64,000 nucleotides of DNA from Nymphaea colorata (lineage: Eukaryota > Streptophyta > Magnoliopsida > Nymphaeales > Nymphaeaceae). The notes beneath the pieces are model-generated. The model did no database searches. It saw nothing but the letters and a program-made list of their open reading frames with translations, and had not been told where the DNA came from. Position 1 is the first letter of the stretch. Every line of letters begins with the position of its first letter. A program made the position numbers and the translations under genes. Below, piece after piece: positions 1 to 12,308 of the stretch. The stretch spans positions 10,194,704 through 10,258,703 of the forward strand of contig NC_045139.1 of the NCBI RefSeq assembly GCF_008831285.2, in the 5' to 3' direction.

Positions 1-812
1 ATAGATAATCCTCCTCCTGTGATCAAGGTGTTCGGAATTTGTCTTGTCTTCAGAATTGCCAATGCCCTCCTTATTCATACCTACTTCAATCCTGATGAGC
101 ACTGGCAATCTCTCGAGGTTGCACATCGCATTGTCTTCGGGTATTGATTTTTCTTCTCTGTCCTTGACAATTTTGCATCCACTGTTTCTCACCAGCATTT
201 TTGGATTCTTGCAGCTACGGTCACATGACGTGGGAATGGAGTGCAGGCATCCGCAGTTACTTGCATCCCTTGATCTTTGCCTTCTTCTATAAATTGCTTT
301 GGTTCTTTAATTTGGACACTCCCTCCATGATGGTAAAATTTTGTATTTTCCTTTTCCTTTTGCATTTCTTGTTCTTTTTGAACCATTGTATGGACTCATG
401 GTAATCAACATTCTTGAACTTGCAAATTCTTGCCCACCATGTACTACCTAACTACAAACGGACTTGCAGCCTTGTCTTTGAATTCTCATCATAACAAATC
501 TCTAAATCATGGCTACAATAAAATGATTTTCTTTACTTAATATCTATGATGGAAGCAAAGATGCTGAAGAAAATTGCAGAAATATGGATGCACAAAAATC
601 TGACTCTAAGTGACATGGGTACGTGGGATGGCCAGGCATGCCTATGTTGGTATGCCATTTTGTTGAGGTGGGTTATGCCTGATAATGTTATGTTTTGGAT
701 TGGGTCTGGGTCACACCTGATCCAAAAGATCGACTCGTTAAACTGAAAAAAGACACCATTGACTGCCCTTCCATTGACGCTTTGCTTGCGGTTCACTGCT
801 CACAGTGAGACA

Positions 813-870
<58 letters not shown>

Positions 871-3800
871 CCTGGCCCTACCTTCATACATTTTTGTTTC
901 TACATTCCCATGTCTGAACCCGTATAACTGTATCTGCACCCATGTGACTTAGGTGCGACTCTTTAAATGGGGTATTGAAATAATGTCTTTGCATTGTGCT
1001 ATAGGTGATGGCGCCACGGGTTTATCAGTCCTTTTTTGCTGCAATTGGTGATGCCTACTTTTATCGGCTTTCATATAGCATTTTTGATAAGCAAACTGCA
1101 GATTGGGCTGTATCCTTGTAATTATTATGGTTTTTTTTGTCAATATTCTTTTGTCCATGTTGAAGAAAACTTTCTTAATCTTTTTTTTTTTTCAACTGCT
1201 CTTCTTTGTGGACTTAATTCAATCCCAGCTGCTTTCACAATTGACGAATTGGTTTATGTTTTACTGCATCACACGAACTTTATCAAACAGTCTGGAAGCT
1301 GTGCTTACCATCATGGCCATATACTATTGGCCCTCTTTGAAGTGCTCACAGTCTCCACCTTATGAGCTTCGAAGAACTTCACGGAAGGTTGCTTTGGTGC
1401 TAGCTGCATTTGCTTGTGCTATTCGACCAACAAGTGCTGTAATATGGATATATCTTGGCACTTTGCACTTGTTTGAGACACGTGATAAAGTTAAATTTGT
1501 GTTCATGGAAGTAAGCCCAATAGGGTAAGTGTGAAAACTGGACTTCCTTTTTTTCTTTTCCTTTTTGTAATCAATCCACATGCGTTTATAAATTTTGGTA
1601 TTTATATGACAAAAGTAGTTTTAGAATGGCAACAAGAGTGTAGCTTACCAACAATCAAAACTGTAAAGTAAAATAAAACTGAATGACAAAATATTAAACC
1701 ATGTCCCTGAAGTATTTCAATTAGTGGATGAAAGTTGTTTTGGGAGCCAAAAAAACTCATTTTGAAGATTCTCCCAATTCCAATGGAATGAAACTCGACC
1801 TAGTCTAGTATGAATTGGCAATCAAAACATGTATGGATACAACATATAAAGTTACAATGGGTTCTAAAAAAATATGTAACTTCTTCTCGGCCTGCAAGGT
1901 TCACTAAGATTTTTATTGGTTGGACCTTCCCGTTATTTTGGTAGGAACCTGATATCCTCATTTCAATCTCCGTAAATAGTCTTTTCTTTTTCCACATGGG
2001 ATCATAATGTGTTTCTACGCTATCATGGATCTATTCATTAGCTGCTATTTGTGGTGCACAATTTTGTGGAGTGTAGGTAGTGGTTATGACAAATTTGATA
2101 GAAAAGAAGAAATAGTGTGTATTTTTCGTTTGAAATTTCCTCGAAATAGTTGTTGCATCTTCTTTTGATTCTGTATAAGAGATATCTGTTCAATCAGAAT
2201 AGAAGTTAAAGAGGGTCTTTTTCCAGGGTTTGCTGAAAAATTGGATCATATGAGGTGTGCTGTGCACACACTGAAATGTTTTAAAATCAGTCTAAAAATA
2301 GCATTTGAAAAGTTTTCATTTCATTGTTAAATCATCTTCGTACAATCCATGATGTGATATAAGTGAGATATGATGGTGCCAAGCAACTTGGAAGAGCAGG
2401 CTTAGGACTATTTATATGCAGGTCTGTCATTACTTAAAAACTCAGTTCCACCATAGTTCCTTATCAATATGAAGGTGAAATAAAGGCAGTGTTGGACCAA
2501 ATTATAATTTTTGTGTCTACTTATATGGCTAGCTTATAACATATTTCTATAAATAATAATAATAATAATAATAAGAGGCGATGAAATTATTTGAAACATA
2601 AAATTAATTAATAATTAGCCTTTATTAATTTTTCGACCAAATTAAACATTTTATTTTAGGTGAAGTACTTGAACGTCTCTCTTTGTAGAGAAAAGTACCT
2701 TAAAATGCAAGGACTTCTTTTTCTCAATATATATATGTATATATGTGTGTGTGTGTGTATCGTATTTTATTTAAGCCTGGCCAGATGGATGAGTTTTAAA
2801 AATTTAGTTACACTTATGCATGCAGAATTATAAGTATCATTGTTAGTGCAGTCATGAGTTTGAGTCTTAAGGATGCCTAGTTCATGTGAGACATAGAAGG
2901 TAGCTGGCAATTTACTACGGTTTTACTTTGCTGTTCTTCGAACTTTTATGCTGTATTTACTTTTGCTGCTTTTATAGGTTTGTCCTTATTTTCTCACTTG
3001 TCTTGCAAATTCCTTACATTTGCTGATCTGAGAATTTTTTTGTAGATAATAGTCCCTATTTCCATGTTGTCTATCTTCTATTGTGAGAGTTATCATAATT
3101 AGATATGCTTTATTCATTGCAATATTAGCTGGTAACTTTAGATAGAAAGTAGGTGTTGTCCCATGCGCTTGCATGTGAAGCTGTGAGACCATTCACAAAG
3201 AGATTTGCACCTCCATCTAAATTTGTTATCAAGGACAAATAGAGAAAGGGATGTTCACAATTTGCCTAATTTAAGTCTTGAACCTGGCCTATGGTTATTA
3301 GGTGGTGCAAGACCAAAGCTGGATGGATTCGATAACCAGTACCTTGTTGAAGAAAATACTGAAAGTCAAAGTTATGATATCTTAATTAATGCTGAAGGCA
3401 TGAGTCATTTGTTCATGCTTCTTGGGCAAAAGTGATGAGCATTTTGTTCATGCTTCTTGGGCAAAAGTGATGAGCATTAAAGAGGAACTTGTGAATTGTA
3501 AGATGGAGGGCAAGACTGTAAATCAGGCCCAAAGAAACAACCTCTTCAAGTAATATCAGCCTTGAAGCTTTCACCAACAAGTCAATCTCACAAACCCTCA
3601 AACAAGAGGTGAAGAAGAACTTAAATTAATCACACAAAGAGATACAAGAAGTAGGCTAAAAAGCCATGCCTAAAACAATGGGAGAGCTGCCCTATTTATA
3701 GAGGAGAGGGCCAAAGAGAAGAAGGAGGAGGCAGTCCCAACGGCTAGAAATCTAGCCGTTGGGACTAGTCTCCCTCTATGAAAAATAGAAAAAAGAGAGG

Positions 3801-6800
3801 GATAAAAGGGGAAAACAGAAAATAATACATAAAGAAAAAATACATAAAGAAAGTGAAAATTACATAGGTGTCCTAAGTACCCAAAATATAAAATATATAT
3901 ATATATATATAAAGCATATATTAGATGACTAATATATGTGATATATATAAATGTATATATGTATACATATGGGATACATACATTCTAACACCCCCCCTCA
4001 AACTTACGGTGTGATAACCGAAAGTTTGCCAAGGAGAAAATTAAATCTGGTAGCAACGAGAGCTTTAGTGAAGAAATCGCCAAGTTGATACTCTGATTGG
4101 ACATAGGAGAGATCTATGTTTTTCTGAAGGAACTCTTCACGAACATAATGGCATTCCATCTCTATATGCTTTGTTCTTTCATGGAATGTGTGATTGCTAG
4201 CAATATAGATTGCACTTTTGTTGTCGCAACAAAGCTTGACAGGATTCGTAATATAAATTCCCATATCTTTCAGTAAGCTTTTGAGCCACACTATCTCCAT
4301 TGTTGTAGTTGCCATTGCTCGATATTCAGCTTCTGTTGATGATAGCGATACCTTATTCTGTTTCTTGCATCGCCAGGAAATTAAGGAGTCACCTAAAAAC
4401 ACACAAAAACCAGTGGTGGAGTGCCTATTATTGGGATCTCCACCCCAATCAGCATCTGTATACGCAACTAATTCTAATATAGAAGAAGAAGACAGAAATA
4501 GTCCTTTGTTGATAGTGTTTTTCACATAACGGACAATCCGCATTGCCGCTCCCATATGTATTGAGGTGGGTCTTTGTTGAAATTGGCTTATCACATGCAC
4601 AGCATGAGCAATGTCAGGTCTGGTGATGGAGAGATAAGAGAGAGCGCCAACTATTTGCCGAAAAGGAGTGGGATTCTCCAATATCTCTCCATCATCAATT
4701 TTCATTTTTACTCCCAGTGCTGCTGGAGTATCCACAATTTTGTCATCTGAGATACCTGTTCTGTCAACTAATTCACTAGCAAACTTCATTTGAGAAAGAA
4801 GATAACCTTGTTTGCTATAAGCAACTTCAATTCCAAGAAAATAAGTTAGTCTTCCCAAATCAGTCATTTGAAAGCAACATAGATCTCTCCTATGTCCAAT
4901 CAGAGTATCAACTTGGCGATTTCTTCACTAAAGCTCTCGCTGCTACCAGATTTAATTTTCTCCTTGGCAAACTTTCGGTTATCACACCGTAAGTTTGAGG
5001 GGGGGTGTTAGAATGTATGTATCCCATATGTATACATATATACATTTATATATATCACATATATTAGTCATCTAATATATGCTTTATATATATATATATA
5101 TATATTTTATATTTTGGGTACTTAGGACACCTATGTAATTTTCACTCATGAAAACTTCTTCTTGTAGGTGACCATTTAAGAAAGCATTTTTAACATCCAT
5201 TTGAAAAATAGTCCAATGTTTAACAGAGGCAATGGCAATAAGGGTTCTAACAGAAGTCATGCGAGCAACAGGAGCAAAGGTTTCTTCATAATCAATCCCA
5301 TATTCTTGAGCATATCCCTTGGCAACAAGTCTGGCCTTATATCTTTCTAAGGTTCCATCACTTCTAGTTTTGATTTTATAGATCCACCTACAACCAATAG
5401 TCTTTTTCCCCGTTGGTAGAGGCACAATATCCCAAGTTTCATTGCTTTCAAGAGCTTTAAGCTCAAGATTCATGGCTTCAATCCAATTGGGATCTTCTTT
5501 AGCTTCAAGGTAAGAAGATGGCTCATGAAAAGAATGATGTGCCATAATACAAACTCGAAATTTTGGAGAAAAAGACTCATAAGAGACAAATCTTTGAGGA
5601 GGCCTAATGTGCCTTTGGGATCTCCTAGGAAGAGATTGATTAGTTTCTTGATTTTGGGGGTCTCTTCTTCTATAAACTAAGATCTTTTTTGGAGGGATGA
5701 TATGAGTAGAATTATCATTGTTGACTTCTTCAATTGGTACCTCTATACCTTTATCGGGTTCATCATCATCAATATCATCATCATCATCAATATCATTAGT
5801 CCAAAGAAAAGTATAATCTTCTAGTTTCTTGGGTTCATCTTTGAAACCATCTTCATTTTCTAAAAAGATCACATTTCTAGAAACATAAACTTTATCTTTT
5901 TTAATATCATAACATCTATAACCCTTTTGAGTTTCGGAATACCCAATAAAAACACAACAAATAGCTTTGGAGGAAAGCTTATCGTCTTTGTCACTTAACA
6001 CAAAACATTTGCAACCAAAGACTTTAAGTCTATTGTAATTAGGTTTAACATGATGAAGTCTTTCAAAAGGAGAAATATGTTTCAAAAGTTTGGTAGGCAT
6101 TCTATTAATTAAATAGGTTGAAGTCAAAACAGCCTCGGCCCAAAAGTTTTTGGGAACATTTTTAGATAAAAGAAGGGCTCTAGTAGTTTCAATAATGTGC
6201 CTATGTTTACGTTCGGCCACTCCGTTTTGTTGTGGAGTGTTAGGACAAGATCTTTGATGAACAATGCCTTTTTCTTTTAGAAATCGTTGAAATTCATTTG
6301 ACATAAATTTTCCTCCCGAATCACTTCTAAAGACTTTGATATTTGAGCCAAATTGGGTATAGATCATGTTGTAGAAATTCTTAAAGTTTGTGAATACTTC
6401 CGATTTGTGCTTGAGAAAATAAACCCAAGTATGCCTAGAATAATCATCAATAAAGATCACATAGTACAATAATCCTCCTTTTGACATAATAGGAGCGGGT
6501 CCCCACACATCCGAATGCACCAAATCAAAAGATTTTTGGGCAATAAAATTTCTATTATCAAAAGGTAAGGCTTTCATTTTAGCCCTAATACAATCATTAC
6601 AATCAAAGTTCTTTTGACAAAAATTCTCCATGAATGGAAGATGAGACATTTTTTCTATATTGGAATGTCCAAGTCTTTGATGCCAAGTTTGAATGTCACA
6701 TTCTTTGGAGATATTGCAAGATGGACTTGAAAGGTCCAAAAAGTCTATGTAGTAGAGATTATTTGTTCTAAAACCTTCCCCAATCATCTTCTTGGATATC

Positions 6801-9800
6801 CGATCCTGTATCAAACATTTGGATTGTGAGAAGATTACATCAAAACCAAGGTCGGCTATTTGAGAAACAGACAATAAATTTAAGTTTAATTTAGGAATAT
6901 GTCTTACTTGAGGTACTTTTAAAATTTTGGATCCAAAAGCTAGGTCAAGATTTCCAATAAAATCAATTTCAAGAGAGGTACCATCCGCCGTTTTCACAAA
7001 GGAATAAGAATCATTTTTAGTGCATTCGGTGAGAAGGGATTCATAAGGAGTCATATGAAAAGATGCACCCGAATCAATAATTCAAGAGTACTTACTTGAA
7101 GAAGTAGATGCCACGGTCGCTCCCAAAGTCGAAGGTGTGCTTCCTCCTTTTAGAAAAGGTTGAAGAGCACTTATGAGTTGCTCAAGTTGGAATGAACTTG
7201 CTTCTTTCTTCTCTTCTTGAATTTGAGCCGCAACATTGCTTCTTTTATCAAAAATTATAAGTTTTGGACATCTTGGCTTGGTATGTCCTTCTTCTTGACA
7301 ATGATAGCAAATAATTTTTCTCCTTGTTCCTTCATTTGTACGATTGAAGTGAGGAGGTCTATAAGGTCTCAAGTGGGCCCCCGGCCTAGATGTGGCAAGC
7401 ACATTGTTGACTTTCTCTTTATCAAGACAAAGACGATTTTCCTCCATTTGAAGTTCCGCAATAGCCTCATTCATAGATGGTGTTTTAGAACGATGAAGTA
7501 AAGCGGTTTTGACACCATCAAATTCCGGTCTAAGACCTATGATAAACTTGTAAAACTTCTCACGTTGTATTTGCTTTTCTCTAAGAATAAGATCTTGTGT
7601 CCAATGTGGTTCAAAAATACTCAATTCATCATACAATTGATCCATTTCAGCCACATAATCTTTAATGGATCTATCTCCTTGTTGAAGATTGTGAATTTTG
7701 AGTTGAACATGATGCATATAAGCAACATCTCTCATGGTATGAGTTTTCTTTAGATATTCCCAAGCTTCTAGGGCAGAATTTAATTTAGAGATTTGCCCGC
7801 TAGTAGCATTGTCAACACAAGTCAAGATCCAAGTAATGATTTTGTGATGACCAACACTCCATTCTTCCCATTTTTTGTTGTATTCAGCCATTACCTTCTC
7901 TTTTTCGGTTGCATCCAATTCCATAGCCCTTCCATCAACAACTTTAGTAAGGACTAGTTGTGGTTCAAGTTTTGTCCCATCAACTAGTCCCCAAAGGCTT
8001 TTACTACGAATAAAGTGTTCCATAGTTCTAGCCCATTGTATGTAATTTGTTGATGAGAGTTTGGGAAAAGGAAGAGAAGAGACTTTGTCATCCATGGGCA
8101 CAATCAACAAGGTAGATCCACTTACAAGTTATGAAGAAGATGGCAGCCACGTGAAAAGAAGTCCACGGCAAGGATAAAAACTCAACAATGATAGAAACCA
8201 GTCACCCTTTCAACAGCCACGAGCTCACCACCAAGGGAGCTAGATTTCGTCAAGAAATCACCAAAAAGAAGCCAGCAAAAACACTCTTCTTCTTGTGTAA
8301 AACTGTAGCAAGCAATATCTCGAACACTTGGAGTGCTTCACAGCTCTAACGCAAGAATAAAAACTGAACCTTCAATCTTGAATGGCAGCAAGACAAAGAG
8401 CCAAAGACGAGGCTCTGATACCATGTAAATCAGGCCCAAAGAAACAACCTCTTCAAGTAATATCAGCCTTGAAGCTTTCACCAACAAGTCAATCTCACAA
8501 ACCCTCAAACAAGAGGTGAAGAAGAACTTAAATTAATCACACAAAGAGATACAAGAAGTAGGCTAAAAAGCCATGCCTAAAACAATGGGAGAGCTGCCCT
8601 ATTTATAGAGGAGAGGGCCAAAGAGAAGAAGGAGGAGGCAGTCCCAACGGCTAGAAATCTAGCCGTTGGGACTAGTCTCCCTCTATGAAAAATAGAAAAA
8701 AGAGAGGGATAAAAGGGGAAAACAGAAAATAATACATAAAGAAAAAATACATAAAGAAAGTGAAAATTACATAGGTGTCCTAAGTACCCAAAATATAAAA
8801 TATATATATATATATATATATATATAAAGCATATATTAGATGACTAATATATGTGATATATATAAATGTATATATGTATACATATGGGATACATACATTC
8901 TAACAAAGACACTCCCCTTGCAAAAATATAGAGAAGGAAAGTTTTTTGGAGTCTTGTGTTTCAAATGCCTCGTGGTGCAAATGGTTCAGATTGTGCTGCC
9001 TACTTTCTCCTCTTTTTATCGAGTTTGTTCTGTAAAAATTGCGTAATGCCTCTTGGATGGCATGTTTACTTTTTTCTAATCAATGGCATGTAAATGAGCT
9101 CTCCAACCTTGTGCTGTCAGACAGACTGAACTCAACCTCAGTTACAAGTTTCAATTGCTATAAGTTGATGATCCATTTTTATGCAGCATATCACATTAGC
9201 AGGCCTTTGTGTTTTTCTTCTTTCTTTCCCTTTTCTTTCCTTTTTTTTTGAGGTGGGGTGGGGGGTGTTGACTATGGGCGTACATTTGATTGCTTATGCC
9301 ATACTGATTTTACCTGTTGCAGGGCTTCTGTACTTGCTTTGGCATGTCTTTTTGACCGATGGATGTATGGCTCTTGGGTTTTTGTTCCTCTTAACTTTGT
9401 TAAGTTCAACTTTTTCTCTTCTGGTGGAGATTATTATGGAACACACAAATGGCACTGGTACTTCTCGCAGGGCTTTCCGACAATGCTCTTCACCTTTGCA
9501 CCATTTACAACAATTGGCATCTGGCAGTCTAAGGAGTGGAAGCTGTTTGGTCTTATTGCATGGGTTCTAGGAGTTTACAGCATCCTTGGGCACAAAGAAT
9601 TCAGGTATCTTGTTGCCAAATTTAATATAAAATTAAATTTATGATCATTCCTGTAACTGCCAGTGAGAGATGGTCCTATTTGTGCCAGTAATAACCTACT
9701 AACCAAACCAAGTAACAGGTTCGTCTTACCAGTTCTTCCCATAGCTCTGTTGTTCTCCGGTTATACATTGGCCAAAATTGGGAAATGCCACTCGGTGGAA

Positions 9801-10637
9801 TTAAATTGCAAGGGAATTGGAAGGACAAAACAAGCTCATGACTTCAAGAAAAAATGGGCCATCTTGTTTCTGCTGTTAAGCAATCTCCCGATGGCCTTCT
9901 ACATGAGCATGATTCATCAGGTAAACTTTCTTGCTAAAAGATTAAGAGGTGCTGTTGCGTTCTTGTCTTTGTTTTCTCAATTATTTCAAGTTGCATTTGA
10001 AGTACCCTGCATTTAGTATTAGAATGAGTACTTAGCAAAAACTCTGCCAGACAGAGAGGAAGTGAAGATGCTATGGCTTTTTTGGCTAGAGAAGCTGCGA
10101 TTGGAAAGGTCCACAGCGTCCTTTTCTTAATGCCTTGCCACTCTACTCCCTATTATTCAACTCTCCACCGAAACATATCCATGCGTTTTCTCGATTGCTC
10201 TCCAAGGTAGCATTTAAATTTTCCCTTAGGCTTCTAGCGTGTGTCTGCTGTGTCTAGAGTTGCACTCACATTTTTTGTTGCTTTAACAGTGCTGAGGAAG
10301 GTTATGTGGATGAGTCTGATAGTTTCTTATTGGACCCAGCGAAATTTACCTCGCTTATGGCATTAGACTGGAAACAGCCGAGTCATATTTTGTTGTTTGA
10401 TTCTCAAGAACGACATCTGAAGGATTTCCTAACTTCACACTCTTACAAGGAGGTATTTGAAGTCTGGTTGTGATTCTGGCTAGATGTATGTCCTAAATTG
10501 TTAACTGTGCTGTTACAAGTAACTTTTTTCTCTTCCATTTTCCGTTATAGCAGATTAGAAGATTTTTCCATGCCCATTTTAAAGTTGATCGTGATCTTCA
10601 AGCAGCTGTTCTTGTATATGCTTTGGTGGAATGTTGA
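1..10637 (+). CDS. APTG1: GPI mannosyltransferase 3 (PIG-B/GPI10 family, GT22), 5'-truncated by window edge
   Basis: The family adds the third mannose to the GPI-anchor precursor in the ER lumen; the Arabidopsis member is APTG1. Exons by frame and GT-AG signals: 1-140, 215-332, 1005-1109, 1229-1524, 9323-9604, 9719-9920, 10055-10206, 10290-10452, 10551-10637. They sum to 1545 nt, an exact codon multiple ending in TGA, giving 514 visible residues. Family proteins are about 550 residues, so only a short N-terminus lies outside; the frame is open from base 1. Seen: the GT22 lumenal DEHWQS motif in exon 1, GHMTWEW after it, the IRPTSAVIW transmembrane stretch, [20 protein letters not shown], and [10 protein letters not shown] near the C-terminus. 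No frameshift or internal stop was found. The fourth visible intron (1525-9322) is 7.8 kb because it contains a Copia element in opposite orientation. Splicing across it is inferred from frame, not proven. Confidence 0.9.
817..868. repeat. (GA)n microsatellite
   Basis: About 26 GA units in the second visible intron of the mannosyltransferase gene. Confidence 0.95.
3411..3480. repeat. 35-bp tandem duplication
   Basis: Two consecutive 35-bp units starting at 3411 and 3446 (GTTCATGCTTCTTGGGCAAA...), nearly identical. They lie just left of the Copia insertion, inside the same host intron. Confidence 0.9.
3517..3990 (-). repeat. Copia 3' LTR
   Basis: 474 bp, TG...CA bounded, adjacent to the polypurine tract. 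Reads the same as the LTR at 8424-8905 except for a shorter TA run near 3895-3911. Confidence 0.95.
3991..4002 (-). other. Polypurine tract of the Copia element
   Basis: The minus strand reads TTTGAGGGGGGG directly upstream of the 3' LTR, the usual plus-strand DNA primer position. A second copy, inverted with its flanks, lies at about 4996-5007 inside the element. Confidence 0.9.
4004..4867 (-). pseudogene. Copia reverse transcriptase C-terminus plus RNase H
   Basis: This open frame of 287 codons starts at [15 protein letters not shown], the conserved point after the catalytic core of Copia reverse transcriptases. It continues through the KASEL.DRTG and [10 protein letters not shown] regions into RNase H, with [18 protein letters not shown] and CDNKSAI motifs. 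The preceding segment with the YVDD catalytic box is absent, so this is the separated 3' part of pol. The frame ends just before the polypurine tract, as in intact elements. Confidence 0.92.
4876..5146 (+). repeat. Internal inverted copy of the Copia 3' end
   Basis: Bases 4876-5146 are the reverse complement of 3852-4120. They carry the end of RNase H, the polypurine tract and about 140 bp of LTR. The copy lies exactly where the reverse-transcriptase core should be, between LQEEVFM (ending near 5147) and MTDLG (4867). The two arms are close to identical and would form a hairpin with a loop of about 0.75 kb. Confidence 0.95.
5147..7081 (-). pseudogene. Copia pol: protease, integrase and reverse transcriptase N-terminus
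   Basis: The frame begins just after an in-frame TGA and reads the protease motif [10 protein letters not shown]. Next come the integrase zinc-binding HHCC region (WHQRLGHSN ... CNDCIRAK) and the integrase core with [21 protein letters not shown] and [10 protein letters not shown] hinge region follows, then the reverse-transcriptase start ([31 protein letters not shown]). The natural frame is lost at about 5147, where the inverted segment begins; the remaining codons to 5084 are read from inverted LTR. Confidence 0.93.
7082..8095 (-). CDS. Copia gag polyprotein
   Basis: The likely ATG is at 8095 ([10 protein letters not shown]); the frame upstream has only a TTG. The product is about 337 residues: an N-terminal capsid-type domain ([19 protein letters not shown]) and a C-terminal zinc knuckle [14 protein letters not shown]. 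The frame ends in TGA at 7082-7084 and resumes in the same phase as protease. In related elements the residue before IIDSGAS is usually Trp, so TGG to TGA is the likely origin of this stop (inference). Confidence 0.9.
   Translation of the reverse strand: MDDKVSSLPFPKLSSTNYIQWARTMEHFIRSKSLWGLVDGTKLEPQLVLTKVVDGRAMELDATEKEKVMAEYNKKWEEWSVGHHKIITWILTCVDNATSGQISKLNSALEAWEYLKKTHTMRDVAYMHHVQLKIHNLQQGDRSIKDYVAEMDQLYDELSIFEPHWTQDLILREKQIQREKFYKFIIGLRPEFDGVKTALLHRSKTPSMNEAIAELQMEENRLCLDKEKVNNVLATSRPGAHLRPYRPPHFNRTNEGTRRKIICYHCQEEGHTKPRCPKLIIFDKRSNVAAQIQEEKKEASSFQLEQLISALQPFLKGGSTPSTLGATVASTSSSKYS
8411..8423 (-). other. Primer binding site of the Copia element
   Basis: The minus strand reads TGGTATCAGAGCC, complementary to the 3' end of initiator tRNA-Met, with no gap to the 5' LTR. 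Confidence 0.95.
8424..8905 (-). repeat. Copia 5' LTR
   Basis: 482 bp, TG...CA bounded, adjacent to the primer site. Matches 3517-3990 except for a longer TA run near 8800-8826. Confidence 0.95.
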
Positions 10638-12145
10638 ACTTGTTGCTTCGCAGGTCTGTCCTCTGCAATTGGTATTAATTGGCACCTTTACTGACTGCCC
10701 TTACTGACTGAAATCTTGCTCAGGTGGAAGGCTGGTTTTTGATAGAGCGGCATCCATTACATTGTTGTACAAACTAGTAAATTTTCATCGTGCAGTTTAT
10801 TGGTGTTTGGTTGAAATGAAGCATCCATGACATACATTTTCTTCAATGACTACACGTTCTGCAACGTACTAATTTTCATACTTCATCTCCGATTATTTTA
10901 TTGAAAATCATTGAACCCTCAAGAATCCATCTGGTGGTGGTTTGCATGTAGACTTTGATATTGCAGGTACATGGACCTCCTTGACAAGTGTCTGCATTCG
11001 GACTCCATGTTGGTACTTGAATTTGAGCATTTGTCACACCTGGGAAACCATATCGGTCAAAAGGCAGCGAATTTTTCTGTTGTAACGAGGAGTCAGGATC
11101 TGTCTAATCCTAACTTATCATTTTAAAAATAAAGATACAGAATCTACTAGGTGTAGGTGTCAATAGACCAGAGAATGTCTGTTCTCCCAAGGACCGGTGT
11201 GGACCTAGCTCCAACTTTAAGGTCATGCATGATGTCCAGATCTTGATGCACTGTCCTACCTTAGCAGAGCAGTTGTACACCATGAGTCACGACAGATCCG
11301 CAACTCGTAAAAGAATTATATACCATCTTTTAAAACGATCATACGTAAAAATTTGTCGAATTGAAAGGAGATTGATTTGCACATGGGCCTAACTATACAA
11401 TCCAGAAACGTTTGTTTGATGGACCACTTACAGCTATAATTTCAAATATGTGCCCCACATTTCTTTTTTTTTCCTTAGTCAATCTGGCTCACTTTTACTG
11501 CCATTAATTGTCAAATAAGGTTCACCTTGGTCATTGTTCTTTAGCTTTTATTTTATTGAGAGGTACAAATGAACATAAAGGACTATCTGTTTATTATCAA
11601 AATGGGGACCGCGTTGTTCCTTTTCTCTTTTTAATTTTACATATCTATTTCTGTGTTTTGGCCAAGATCATGTACAGTATCGCTGCAAGTCAATGAAACA
11701 GCTTCTGCGTTTGGGGGTTTATCTTTAGATTGATAGCATGTAGGACGTAAGGCGATCGATCCACGGGGCTGCCGTGTTCATTCCTCACCATCTCTGTTGA
11801 ATCAAGGTGGGATTCTTCCGATTCAGTTTTTCATTTCATTTCTCTTCCATCCCCATGGAAGACGCTGTAAGGAGATGGCAGCGTGCTGCCAAGCCCTTGG
11901 TGAAGAAGACTTGCTTCCGGGACCAGAGAAAAAAGGACTACAGTGGCAGATTGCTTACGTGCCGTGTGCGCGTGCCGGCACGTGAAATGAAGGTTGCGTG
12001 TTGACCAAGAGACGTCGTTTAAATGCTTCTGTATTATTATATAATATTTTTTCGAAGCCAGCCGCGTATGGGAGGGACATGATGACTGCGGGCAGACTTC
12101 CGGTGCAAGAAACGTCAGTTTATCCTCCTCCGGGTGTCAAGGTGC
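10638..12145. other. Intergenic region, no gene seen
   Basis: 3' flank of the mannosyltransferase gene and 5' flank of the first oxidoreductase. A possible AATAAA lies at about 11128, rather far from the stop codon. The short open frames at 11.5-12.2 kb have no recognisable content. Confidence 0.6.
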
Positions 12146-12152
12146 TATATAA
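12146..12152 (+). promoter_or_regulatory. Putative TATA box of oxidoreductase copy 1
   Basis: TATATAA, 157 nt before the ATG. It is followed by a CT-rich leader (about 12236-12252), common in plant 5' UTRs. Confidence 0.6.
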
Positions 12153-12308
12153 GTTGGCTTGGGTACCCAATCAATGGGCGAAGCGAGTGTCTTTCTTCAG
12201 ATTGGAGTAGAAAAGATCAAGGAAGGATATATCCACTCTCTCTCTCTCTCTTCCAAATATCTTCAAATAGTTAGGATCTTCTGAAAAGAGTTTTTTTGTT
12301 GCTCTGCT

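Larger units (their letters stand above)
3517..8905 (-). mobile_element. Ty1/Copia LTR retrotransposon, young but rearranged
   Basis: A complete insertion of 5389 bp on the minus strand. LTRs are 3517-3990 and 8424-8905, beginning TGTAAATCAGG and ending CATTCTAACA on the plus strand. The 5-bp target duplication AAGAC is at 3512-3516 and 8906-8910. A tRNA-iMet-type primer site abuts the right LTR and a polypurine tract abuts the left. Order on the minus strand is gag, protease/integrase, truncated reverse transcriptase, RNase H, which is Copia order. The LTRs differ visibly only in the length of a TA run, so insertion was recent. It cannot be autonomous: the middle of reverse transcriptase is missing and replaced by an inverted copy of the 3' end, and gag-pol carries an in-frame TGA. 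It sits antisense in an intron of the mannosyltransferase gene. Confidence 0.97.

Noticed and set aside
1103-1528. 141-codon frame as a separate gene
   Set aside because: It reads through an intron; the true content is mannosyltransferase exons 1005-1109 and 1229-1524.
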